Positions 18,655 to 27,000 of a stretch of DNA of 64,000 bases are shown one piece after another. The position numbers were made by a program, and so were the translations under genes. The DNA is taken from contig USAN01000008.1 of assembly GCA_900552645.1 (NCBI GenBank), forward strand, positions 1-64,000, in the 5' to 3' direction. The notes under the pieces were generated by a model. It was not told the origin of the DNA. It ran no database searches and was given only the letters and a program-made list of their open reading frames with translations. Within the stretch, counting starts at the first letter, position 1, and each line of letters begins with the position of its first letter. The DNA is from an uncultured Bacteroides sp. (GTDB taxonomy: Bacteria > Bacteroidota > Bacteroidia > Bacteroidales > Bacteroidaceae).

Positions 18655-19875
18655 TTATAAGTTAAAGATAACATTCATTGATTCTTTGGAAATAGAGTTA
18701 TAGTTATTTATAGAATAAAATAAAGGAATAATTGGTTGCTCCTTCATTTTAGATATGAAATCTTGTATGTAGTCACTGCCCTTATGAATAGTGATTTCTT
18801 TATTTTCATTGAAAGTTAAATAAAATGTTTGAATAGTTTTTTTTACATTTTCTTCATAAGTACTAAGTTTTATATTTTTCATAATTTTCTTTATAACAGA
18901 ATTAGAGATCTCCTTATCAAAACTTGTCTCGACAATAAGTATAGCAATCTTTCCATATTGAATATCACTGACATATGATATTTCATTATTATTTGTCAAT
19001 TCAGATCGTGAGATATTAGGGTTATCCATTTTAATAGAAAATAAGACATTACTGTAACAATAAATTAGACCTGTACGATTTACTAATTCATTAATTTTAT
19101 AAGAATTGCCAGTTATTAGTTCATCTAAGCTTAATCCAATATTACTAATTCCAAGAAAGTGTAAATGTTTATATGAATTATATTGTATAGGATCATTATC
19201 AAATGAATAATTCTGATTTTGATTTAATATATCGGACTTAATAATATTAAATAGTGATTTAGTACTAATTAAAGATGGATTAATATTATCATTATAGTAG
19301 AATTTACTACCAACTAATGAACTTATATTAATTTTATCAAACTTCGTATCTTGAACTTGATTAATAGTAAGGTCTGAATTTAATTTATTATTGATTATGT
19401 TGCCATGATAAACATTATTATAGTTTTTATTACTAATAAATATATTATTATAAAATATCGAAATCTTATTTTCTGAGTTATAAACCTTTTCAATCGTATT
19501 TGAAAAAAAAGGTATGATGTTTATCGTATTATCATTTGAGATGCCGTCTTGAATAATATTAATAGTATTTATTCTATTACCGTAATATATTTTTAGTTCA
19601 TATTCTCTATTTTTGAAGGTATGATTTTGGAGAATTTCTATTTTTAAATAATCTTTTTCTGTAGTTCTTTCTCTAATAATAGAGCACCATTCAGGAACTT
19701 TATTATCTATTATATTCCATTCAACATTAGATTTTATATAGATATTCTTGGTCGTGCCATAACTATTTGTTTTAATGTATGTTTCACTTATAGAAAGAAT
19801 TGGCTGGATTGTTTCTTGATTACATGATTGTATAACTATTAATAGTAATAATATAGGTAAAATTATTTTCTTCAT
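18655..19875 (-). CDS. BACON domain fused to a CDC-like domain, lipoprotein
   Basis: A 406-residue lipoprotein with lipobox IQSC (Cys18). Residues about 25-112 read as a BACON domain: ILSISETYIKTNSYGTTKNI, SNVEWNI with the conserved Trp, a second Trp in VPEWCS, a YELKIYYG strand, and the final INTINIIQDG typical of BACON ends. The remaining ~290 residues follow the CDC core in weaker form: GISNIGLSLDELI, NVLFSIKMDNPN (the CDC FKQIYYTVSVDAP position), YVSDIQYGKIAILIVETSF and a final IPLFYSINNYNSISKESMNV block. The Gly-Gly pair is missing (FYLTFNENKE at that place). First gene of the operon. BACON may direct surface or glycan binding; a non-pore partner or regulatory role is inference. Confidence 0.75.
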   Translation of the reverse strand: MKKIILPILLLLIVIQSCNQETIQPILSISETYIKTNSYGTTKNIYIKSNVEWNIIDNKVPEWCSIIRERTTEKDYLKIEILQNHTFKNREYELKIYYGNRINTINIIQDGISNDNTINIIPFFSNTIEKVYNSENKISIFYNNIFISNKNYNNVYHGNIINNKLNSDLTINQVQDTKFDKINISSLVGSKFYYNDNINPSLISTKSLFNIIKSDILNQNQNYSFDNDPIQYNSYKHLHFLGISNIGLSLDELITGNSYKINELVNRTGLIYCYSNVLFSIKMDNPNISRSELTNNNEISYVSDIQYGKIAILIVETSFDKEISNSVIKKIMKNIKLSTYEENVKKTIQTFYLTFNENKEITIHKGSDYIQDFISKMKEQPIIPLFYSINNYNSISKESMNVIFNL

Positions 19876-20202
19876 ACGTAAATATTATGCGTTCTTTAGG
19901 ACATTTATTGTTTTATTTATATGTAATTGAGATTAAATACAAAAAAGGAATAATATCACTTACATGGATTACAAGTGAAGTTATTGTTAATAAAGTAACT
20001 ACAGCATCAAACAATGGTAACTTCATCTTAATATTTTCATTCGCTTATACGTCAATTTTTTATCATGGGTATTTTATTATATATTATTTCTATAACTTTT
20101 ATGTTACAAAATTATACAAAAAAATGTCTTAATATTAAATTATTATTAGACATTCGTATTGCGTAAATATTTAATTGTTAGATGTTTATATTTTAAAATT
20201 GT
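19876..20202. other. AT-rich upstream region of the CDCL operon
   Basis: This 327-base gap must hold the CDCL operon promoter. No convincing TTTG-N19-TANNTTTG was found on the minus strand; a TTTTTTG lies about 60 bases upstream of the start, without a matching -7. The heptamer-rich phrase CGTAAATATT occurs at both ends (19877 and 20163). A plus-strand frame at 19887-20132 (81 codons) is low-complexity, and I do not consider it a gene. Confidence 0.4.
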
Positions 20203-20280
20203 GACATTTTTATATTTTAACCTAGATTTTCTCTTATTTATTGCTGCAGTGTCTGTATAACCAAACCAGCGCGATATAGT
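20203..20280 (-). pseudogene. 3'-terminal fragment of a second TPR/HTH regulator gene
   Basis: About 78 bases match the last 26 codons of the TPR regulator at 13912-15570 with few changes. The deduced end reads RWFGYTDTAAINKRKSRLKY where the intact gene has RCFGHTDTAAINKRKSRLKY, then a one-base insertion removes the original stop frame. The rest of the gene is gone; the fragment joins the right 372-bp repeat directly. It is the scar of a former second regulator copy next to the MATE gene. Confidence 0.8.
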
Positions 20281-20282
20281 CA

Positions 20283-20328
20283 AAAAAAATCCATTATTCA
20301 TAATAAGTTATGAACAATGGATTTTTTT
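20283..20328. terminator. Terminator of the MATE operon (right repeat copy)
   Basis: Same extended hairpin as at 15610-15655 (arms AAAAAAATCCATT / AATGGATTTTTTT, T-runs on both strands), 113 bases after the MATE stop. Confidence 0.8.
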
Positions 20329-20654
20329 CTTTTTATGATAATAGTGTGAAATTTATGTGAAATATACAGATATAATGTTCACGCTTTAAGATGTTGATTA
20401 TTATACTGTTATGTCGTTTCGTGACATTGTGAATATTTTTTTATATTCTTTTCATTTTCCACCTGAATCGTAGATAATACATTATACCTGCACTGGTAAG
20501 TCCGAAAGGAAACGCCATCCATATGCCTATTAATCCCCAGTTTAGAATGAATCCGAAGAAATATCCTGCAGGAAGAGAAATAATGAAGTATGCAATGAAA
20601 GCATAGTACATTATTGGCTTTACATCGGCAATGCCACGAAGTGCATTTGCATAG
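20283..20654. repeat. Right copy of the 372-bp direct repeat
   Basis: The native copy: the end of the intact MATE gene and its terminator (20283-20328). It pairs with 15610-15981. Recombination between the copies would remove 4,673 bases, including all three CDCL genes, and leave the MATE gene intact. Confidence 0.92.
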
Positions 20655-21781
20655 TTGCACTGAAGGCCATCGCCAAACTGATATATCATTAGCGGAATAA
20701 CCAGTTGGGCAACCAGCAAACCTACTTCTACGTTTTCGGTAAACCATCCGCCTATATAGTTCCTAAGCAGAAATATAGGAATAATTGAAATAACTGCCAT
20801 CATCATTATTATCTGAAATCCGGCACTTGCCGAGTGCTTTACGGCTGTCATATCATGTTGTCCTTTGAAATTGCTGACTCTTATTGCTACTGCTGCACCC
20901 ATGCCGTAATATACCATGAAGCATAACTGAGATACGGTAAGCATTATTTGATGTGCTGCCAATGCCATAGTGCCAATCCAACCAACCATAATGGTGCTGA
21001 GGCTGAACGATGCAGTTTCCATTCCCATTTGGAATGCAATAGGCAGTCCAAGCCTATTTAGTGTGCCGAAATCTATTCGGTTTATGCTGCTATGCATAAA
21101 TCCTGAACGATATGCATGATATCGCTTGGCAAAGAAGAATACTCCGGCAAATACTATTACCATTACTATTCTTGAGAATAGGGTAGATATACCTGCACCC
21201 GGAAGTCCCAGCTCGGGGAAACCGAATTTTCCGTATATAAGAAGATAGTTGCCTACAATATTAAGCGCATTTCCTCCAAGAAGTATCCACATTGATATGC
21301 TGGTATCTGTAATACCATCGGCAAACTGTTTGAAGCCGTTAAAGAGAAGTACAAATATTATTGATATCAGCAATATTATAAAATATGGACGTATAAGAGG
21401 AAGTAGTTCGGCAGGCTGTCCCAACTTGTCGACATTAAAGTATAAGATAGTCATTATAAAAGTAAGCACTACTGCAAGAACGGTGTTTGCAAAAAGACTG
21501 TTCTTCAGTGTCTTGCCTACGTTCTCTTTCTCGCCACGACCGTATAGATTTCCTACTATAGGAGTAAGCCCATACGAAAATCCAAGTGAGAATATTATTG
21601 CCAATGTAAACAGGTTGTTCACAAAACTTGCAGCAGCAAGTTCGTTTGTGCTGTGGTGTCCTATCATCAATGTATCGGCAAATCCTAGAATTATCATTCC
21701 TATCTGCCCTATTATTATAGGTATTCCTACTTTGAACAGAGTTTTATAGTACTGACTGTATTTTTGAATGAAATTTTTCAT
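20441..21781 (-). CDS. MATE family multidrug/cation efflux transporter
   Basis: A 446-residue inner-membrane transporter with about 12 hydrophobic helices and the two MatE halves. Near the N-terminus are the family blocks GIPIIIGQIGMIILGFADTL and MIGHHSTNELAAASFVNN; the second half begins around GLPIAFQMGMETASFSLSTI. It would export organic cations or drugs in exchange for Na+ or H+. Its start overlaps the end of the M16 peptidase gene by 4 bases, giving an operon cyclophilin - M16 - MATE. Its last ~70 codons are duplicated at 15.8 kb. Substrate unknown. Confidence 0.93.
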   Translation of the reverse strand: MKNFIQKYSQYYKTLFKVGIPIIIGQIGMIILGFADTLMIGHHSTNELAAASFVNNLFTLAIIFSLGFSYGLTPIVGNLYGRGEKENVGKTLKNSLFANTVLAVVLTFIMTILYFNVDKLGQPAELLPLIRPYFIILLISIIFVLLFNGFKQFADGITDTSISMWILLGGNALNIVGNYLLIYGKFGFPELGLPGAGISTLFSRIVMVIVFAGVFFFAKRYHAYRSGFMHSSINRIDFGTLNRLGLPIAFQMGMETASFSLSTIMVGWIGTMALAAHQIMLTVSQLCFMVYYGMGAAVAIRVSNFKGQHDMTAVKHSASAGFQIIMMMAVISIIPIFLLRNYIGGWFTENVEVGLLVAQLVIPLMIYQFGDGLQCNYANALRGIADVKPIMYYAFIAYFIISLPAGYFFGFILNWGLIGIWMAFPFGLTSAGIMYYLRFRWKMKRI

Positions 21782-23016
21782 CTCTTCGATTTGTAATATA
21801 ATATGGAACAGTTAGAACGTACGAAAGTATTGCGTGCAGCTTCATTTATCTGTGCCGAGGTTACCTGACGATATTTATTTACTTCATTGTTTATGTCGTC
21901 GGCATTACCCAACAGCTCGAAGTATGCCAGATTGGTAGCTACATTAAGATAGTTAAGGTTGTTGAATATCTGTTCGCTTTCATATCTGTTCTTTACTTTT
22001 TCCAGTTCGTTATGTTTTATGTCTTCTCTCTTTATTTTCTCGAGTTCCTCCCATATGGCTTTCTCGGCTTCTTCCAGCGATATGCCTTCGGCCGGTTTTC
22101 CGGTGATATGGAATAACCCTTCGTCTATACTTCCCGATATGTATGCATCTAGACTGTTAAATAGATGTCTCTCCTGTATTAGTCTCTGAATAAAGCGACT
22201 AGAACGACCGTTGCTCAATATATCGCTCATCATATCGAATGTATAGTATTTCTTATCGTTGCGGTTGCATATGTGGAATGCCATGTAAAGGGCATCTACC
22301 GGTACATCACGTTCTACTTCCATTCTTCTCTCCTCGGTCTGTACAGGCTCTTTTGGCAGACTGCGCTTAACAACGTCTCTTTTTGGTATTGGGCCGAACC
22401 ATTTTTCGGCAAGTTCTATAGTCTGGGCCATGCTAATGTTTCCTGTTACAGAAAGGATTGCGTTATTGGGAGCATAGAATTTGAAGAAAAAAGAGCGTAC
22501 CTCTTCAAGAGTGGCATTTGCTATGTGACTTATCTCTTTTCCTATGGTTGGCCATTTATAAGGATGCACCCTATAGGCAAGTTCTCGCAAAAGATGCGAT
22601 GCATCGCCGTAAGGCTGGTTCAGGTTTCTCTGTTTGAACTCTTCTATTACTACCTGTCGTTGTACTTCCAGACTCTTGTCGCTAAAGTCGAGCGAAAGCA
22701 TTCTGTCACTTTCCAGCCAGAAACCGATCTCGACATTCTGTATGGGCAGAGTTATGTAATAGTTTGTTATGTCATTATTGGTCCACGCATTGTTCTCTCC
22801 ACCTGCATTTTGTACAGGTGCATCATAGTCGGGTATGTTGATAGACCCTCCGAACATGAGATGTTCAAATAAGTGGGCAAATCCGGTATGACTTTCATCT
22901 TCGTCTCTTGCTCCTACATCATACAACAAGTTGAGAGCCACCATTTGGGTGGTCTCATCTTGTGAATGTACAATACGCAACCCATTGTTAAGGGTATGTT
23001 TGTTTACATTTATCAT
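21778..23016 (-). CDS. M16 family (insulinase-like) zinc peptidase
   Basis: A 412-residue metallopeptidase with the inverted zinc motif HxxEH (HLFEHLMFGG, about residues 46-55) and the downstream Glu in the conserved ENNAWTNNDITNYY region. It contains one active M16 domain plus the M16C half, the size of bacterial processing-peptidase-like members. No signal peptide is seen, so a cytosolic location is likely. It follows the cyclophilin gene by 4 bases and overlaps the transporter gene, so the three are co-transcribed; why is not clear. Confidence 0.92.
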   Translation of the reverse strand: MINVNKHTLNNGLRIVHSQDETTQMVALNLLYDVGARDEDESHTGFAHLFEHLMFGGSINIPDYDAPVQNAGGENNAWTNNDITNYYITLPIQNVEIGFWLESDRMLSLDFSDKSLEVQRQVVIEEFKQRNLNQPYGDASHLLRELAYRVHPYKWPTIGKEISHIANATLEEVRSFFFKFYAPNNAILSVTGNISMAQTIELAEKWFGPIPKRDVVKRSLPKEPVQTEERRMEVERDVPVDALYMAFHICNRNDKKYYTFDMMSDILSNGRSSRFIQRLIQERHLFNSLDAYISGSIDEGLFHITGKPAEGISLEEAEKAIWEELEKIKREDIKHNELEKVKNRYESEQIFNNLNYLNVATNLAYFELLGNADDINNEVNKYRQVTSAQINEAARNTFVRSNCSILYYKSKR

Positions 23017-23020
23017 ATTA

Positions 23021-23866
23021 TTATTCTACTATTGTAGCTTTCAATATTCGTATGTCATTTACCGGACGATCTGCTCTGCCTGTCTTTGCTTTTTCAATAT
23101 TGTCTACAGCTTCCATTCCGTCAATAACTTCGCCGAATACTGTATAGCCACCATCAAGATGAGGTGCGCCACCTACAGTAGAATATGCTTTTATCTGTTC
23201 GGGAGTAAACTTGAACTTATCTTCCTTCGATGCCATTTCGCGAGCCTTATCTTCAAGAGAGTCTTGTAATGCCAATAATCCTGCATTGTCTCCGGCTTTT
23301 CTCATCTTGTAAATTTCTTTCATATGCTCTCTGGCCAGCGTATCAAATATTGCTCCTTCGCGCTGTTCGTTTATTTGATTTTCCATGTTAAGCAATTGTG
23401 GTTCGGTAAACTTGCGTCCTGTTACAATATAGAACTGACATCCCGATGATGCTTTCTCAGGATTAACATCGTCGCCCTGACGTGCAGCTGCCAGTACGCC
23501 TCTTTTATGGAAAAACTTAGGATTGAATTCGGCAGGAATGGTATAACCAACGTCTCCACCACCAAGTGTAGCAGTATCGGTAGCATTCTTGCTTGCAGGA
23601 TCACCTGCCTGAATCATGAACTGCTTTATAACGCGATGAAATAGAGTACTGTCATACGTACCTTCTTTTACCAGTTTTAGGAAGTTCTCTTTATGTTTTG
23701 GAGTCTCATTATAAAGCACTACTGTAAAATCGCCGAGAGTAGTCTCGAACTTAACTTTTGTTTGATTTTCTGTTGTCATACTATTTTCATCTTTATTTTT
23801 ACTCATTCCGCAGGCGGAAAGAGCTGCAATTATTATACTTAACAATATTATTCTGCTATTTTTCAT
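23021..23866 (-). CDS. Cyclophilin-type peptidyl-prolyl cis-trans isomerase, lipoprotein
   Basis: Catalyses proline isomerisation during folding in the envelope. The lipobox LSAC (Cys19) anchors it. The cyclophilin fold starts at about residue 38 with TTLGDFTVVLYNETPKH and has TLFHRVIKQFMIQAGDP, with the catalytic Arg in FHRV. Further on are GGYTVFGEVIDGMEAVD and a C-terminal strand. About 65 extra residues, rich in charge (around 150-215), are inserted mid-domain; this is seen in Bacteroidetes members. First gene of the cyclophilin-M16-MATE operon. Confidence 0.93.
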   Translation of the reverse strand: MKNSRIILLSIIIAALSACGMSKNKDENSMTTENQTKVKFETTLGDFTVVLYNETPKHKENFLKLVKEGTYDSTLFHRVIKQFMIQAGDPASKNATDTATLGGGDVGYTIPAEFNPKFFHKRGVLAAARQGDDVNPEKASSGCQFYIVTGRKFTEPQLLNMENQINEQREGAIFDTLAREHMKEIYKMRKAGDNAGLLALQDSLEDKAREMASKEDKFKFTPEQIKAYSTVGGAPHLDGGYTVFGEVIDGMEAVDNIEKAKTGRADRPVNDIRILKATIVE

Positions 23867-23891
23867 CGTTGGATATTAAAATTAATAGTGA

Positions 23892-23899
23892 CAAAAGTA
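23892..23899 (-). promoter_or_regulatory. -7 element of the cyclophilin operon
   Basis: Minus-strand TACTTTTG matches TANNTTTG, 26 bases upstream of the start; TTGT lies about 17 bases further up as a weak -33. Confidence 0.5.
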
Positions 23900-24030
23900 C
23901 TAAAATATATATTAATAACAATTCGCGAAATAGTTAGATTGACTCTATATATCAACCATTTTATAAGTTGGTATGTAGGTAGAGTGAAAGAAAAGGATTA
24001 CAAATACAACTAAATGAAACATATTTTGTT

Positions 24031-24038
24031 TAATTTTG
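24031..24038 (+). promoter_or_regulatory. Candidate -7 element of tamB
   Basis: TAATTTTG fits TANNTTTG, 27 bases upstream of the tamB ATG at 24065; no -33 match at normal spacing. Confidence 0.35.
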
Positions 24039-24064
24039 CATAAGCAATTGTATTATATCTGCAG

Positions 24065-27000
24065 ATGAAGAGAAAATATATCCGTTGGATTCTTTGGACG
24101 CTTGCATCACCGTTCATCTTATTTTTTATTGTGTGTATATTATTATATATACCACCTATTCAGAATTTTTTGGTAGATAAAGCGGCTAAATATGCTTCCG
24201 GGAAGACTAACATGAATATTTCGGTAGGCCATATCTCTTTATCTTTCCCGATTAATATAATAATGACCGATGTAGAGGCTTCGTCGGCAAAGCGAGATAC
24301 ACTTCTTGATGTAGATCGTTTACAACTTAATGTTCAGTTGCTGCCTCTATTCCGAAAAAAAGTAGAAGTAGACGGAATTTCTTTGAAAGGAGTTACGGTA
24401 AACAGCAATGATCTTATTCACGGTATGATACTAAAGGGAGTGCTGGGCGAACTTTTCCTTTCAAGTCATGGGGTAGATCTTGATCCCGAAACGGCAATTG
24501 TAAATAAGGTACTTATAAAAGATACTCATATTTCATTATGCATTAATGATACTACCAGTAGCGATACTACCTCAAGTACGCCTACTTACTGGAAGGTTTT
24601 CCTTAAGGAGGCAGATATGAAGAATGTATCGTTTGATTATAAATGTCCGCAACAGAATATTCATTTTAGTACGGCGCTTAAGAATGCATCTCTCAGAAAC
24701 GGATATATGGATCTTCATAAGTCGGCTTACTCACTTCAGACTATGTTTTTAGACAATGGGGCATTTAGCTACAGCACCTTCTATAAGAATGCAAATGATA
24801 CCACAAGTGTGGCTTACAAGACTTTCGATCCTTCCAATATATCTATTACCGATATAGGAATACAGCTTGATTCTGTATTTTACAGTGGAAAGGATATAAA
24901 GGCACAACTTCGTTCTCTTACTTTAAAAGAGAAGCAGTCGGGACTAAAGGTTGTTTCGGCAAAACTTAATATGGTATCCAATTCCAAAGATATAAAAATA
25001 ACTCAGTTCTTGCTTAATACAGAAGATTCGTATGTAGATATGAAAGGCTCTATGGACTGGAGCGTATTCGACAAGAAGAGTCCCGGATTGCTTACTGCCA
25101 GAATTATGTCGGATATAGGAAAGCCTGATGTGATGAGATTCATAGGAAAAATAGACGAGGACTTCATAAAGAAATATCCTTCGGCACCAATGAGAATTAG
25201 GGCCGGAGTTGACGGTAATATGAACGACCTTAAGCTTACCTCGTTTCATGCATTGCTTCCCGAAGCATTTGATATATTGATGAAGGGAGAAATTCGTGAT
25301 GCAAATGATAATAAAAGACGCAACGGAAGTATTACTCTTAACGCAAAAAGCGAGAATACTGATTTTCTGGCATCTATAACAGGAGGAGCAATAATACCTT
25401 CTGCTACAACCTTGGACGGAAAATTCTCTGTTTTCGGTACGCTGTTGAAAACAGATATGTTGCTGAAAGAGGCAGAATCGAGAATTGAAGCAAAGGATAG
25501 TATGAGCACAGGTGAGGAAATAAAGGACAGTCTGCCTAATATTAATAAGTTCAATATGCAGCGAGCATTGAGACTTATAGGTCAGTACAACTGGGGAGAT
25601 GACAGCTATAAGGCCAACTTAGTGGCCAATAAACTTGACCTTCACAAGTTTTTGCCTAATGACTCTCTTTTTACTCTTACCTCGGATCTTGAAATAGAAG
25701 GAAAAGGATTTGACTTCTTCTCGTCTAAAACAACACTTGGAGTGAAGGGCTATATAAAAACTTTCCATTATGGTTCGTACAATCTGAGCGGATTTACTGT
25801 TGATGCTACGTTTGATAAAAATAATATTTCTTCTACTGTCGACATAAATAATGCAGACATAAACTTGTCGGCTATACTTAATGGAATAATAAAGAAGAAA
25901 GATATAACTGCAAGTCTTGATGCCGATATAAAGAAAATAGATTGGCAAGGACTTCATTTGGCAGATGATAGACTACAGACATCGCAGACTATTTCGGTAA
26001 AGTTTGCAACGAATCTTGATAAGCAGATGAAGGTTGATGCTTCGATGATAAATACTTCCGTTATCGTTCCAAAAAGAACGTTCCGTACAAAAGATCTGTT
26101 CCTTGGATTTGCTACCGATATCGATTCCACACATACTTACCTAAAGTCTGGCGATCTAGACTTCAGTCTGTCGTGTAAAGATCATATAAACAAGCTCTCC
26201 AAACAGATAGAAATATTAATGGGCAAGATTGATAAGCAATGGCAAGATAAGCATATAGACCAGGAAGCATTGCGTAAATATCTTCCAGGAGCATGTCTGA
26301 AAATCATTGCAGGAAAAGATAATCCTCTTTGCAATTATCTTGCAATGCAGGGAATAGGATTTGACAAACTATTTATAGACATGGATGCATCTCCCGATGA
26401 GGGACTAAACGGTGAAGGTCATATATATGGATTCCATACCGATAGTCTTACAATGGATACGATATATATTGACGTACAGCAGGACTTGGAAGGAATAAAG
26501 ATATTAAGTGGTATAAACAGTAAGGCTCATAAGAATCAGGAAGCATTCGATTTGTCTTTGGAGGGCTCGATAACTACAAATCAGGCACAAATTCTTGTTG
26601 AGTATCTTAATGCAAAGAAACAGCAGGGAGTATATATGGGATTGATGGCCGATCTTTACAAGCATGGAATAAAGCTTCATTTCTTTCCCGAATATCCTAC
26701 CATAGTATATAGGCCTTTCAATCTTAATAAGGATAATTATATATTCCTTGGAGATAAGGGAAGGGTATATGGAAATGTTCAGTTGCGCGACACAAATGGA
26801 AGTGGAATAAGTTTTTATACAAACAATGAAGATTCTACAGCTTTGCAGGACATGAACCTTGAACTGGCAAATTTAGATTTGAAAGAATTCAGGAGAATAT
26901 TGCCATATATGCCTAATATGAATGGATCACTTAACGGTGAAACCCATTTTATAAAGACTACTTCGCATACTACTGTTAGTACCGACTTACGTATTGATAA

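Noticed and set aside
16086..19875. MACPF (perforin-like) assignment for the three pore-former genes
   Set aside because: The conserved strands (YVSNVAYGRQ-like segment, Gly-Gly, KDNS) match the CDC branch; no MACPF signature (Y/W-G-T/S-H-F/Y-x6-GG) was seen.
19887..20132. 81-codon plus-strand frame upstream of the CDCL operon
   Set aside because: Low-complexity, rich in Ile/Tyr/Phe as expected from AT-rich DNA, no promoter or family; it also occupies the likely promoter region of the divergent operon.
15610..20654. Insertion sequence or transposon as carrier of the CDCL cassette
   Set aside because: No transposase or integrase gene and no terminal inverted repeats at the 372-bp repeat ends; the repeats are gene-derived.
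21249..21749. 166-codon frame opposite the MATE gene
   Set aside because: Complete overlap with a well-supported transporter gene; no family features.
22273..22872. 199-codon frame opposite the M16 peptidase gene
   Set aside because: Lies wholly inside a gene with clear catalytic motifs on the other strand; composition is that of a mirrored reading frame.
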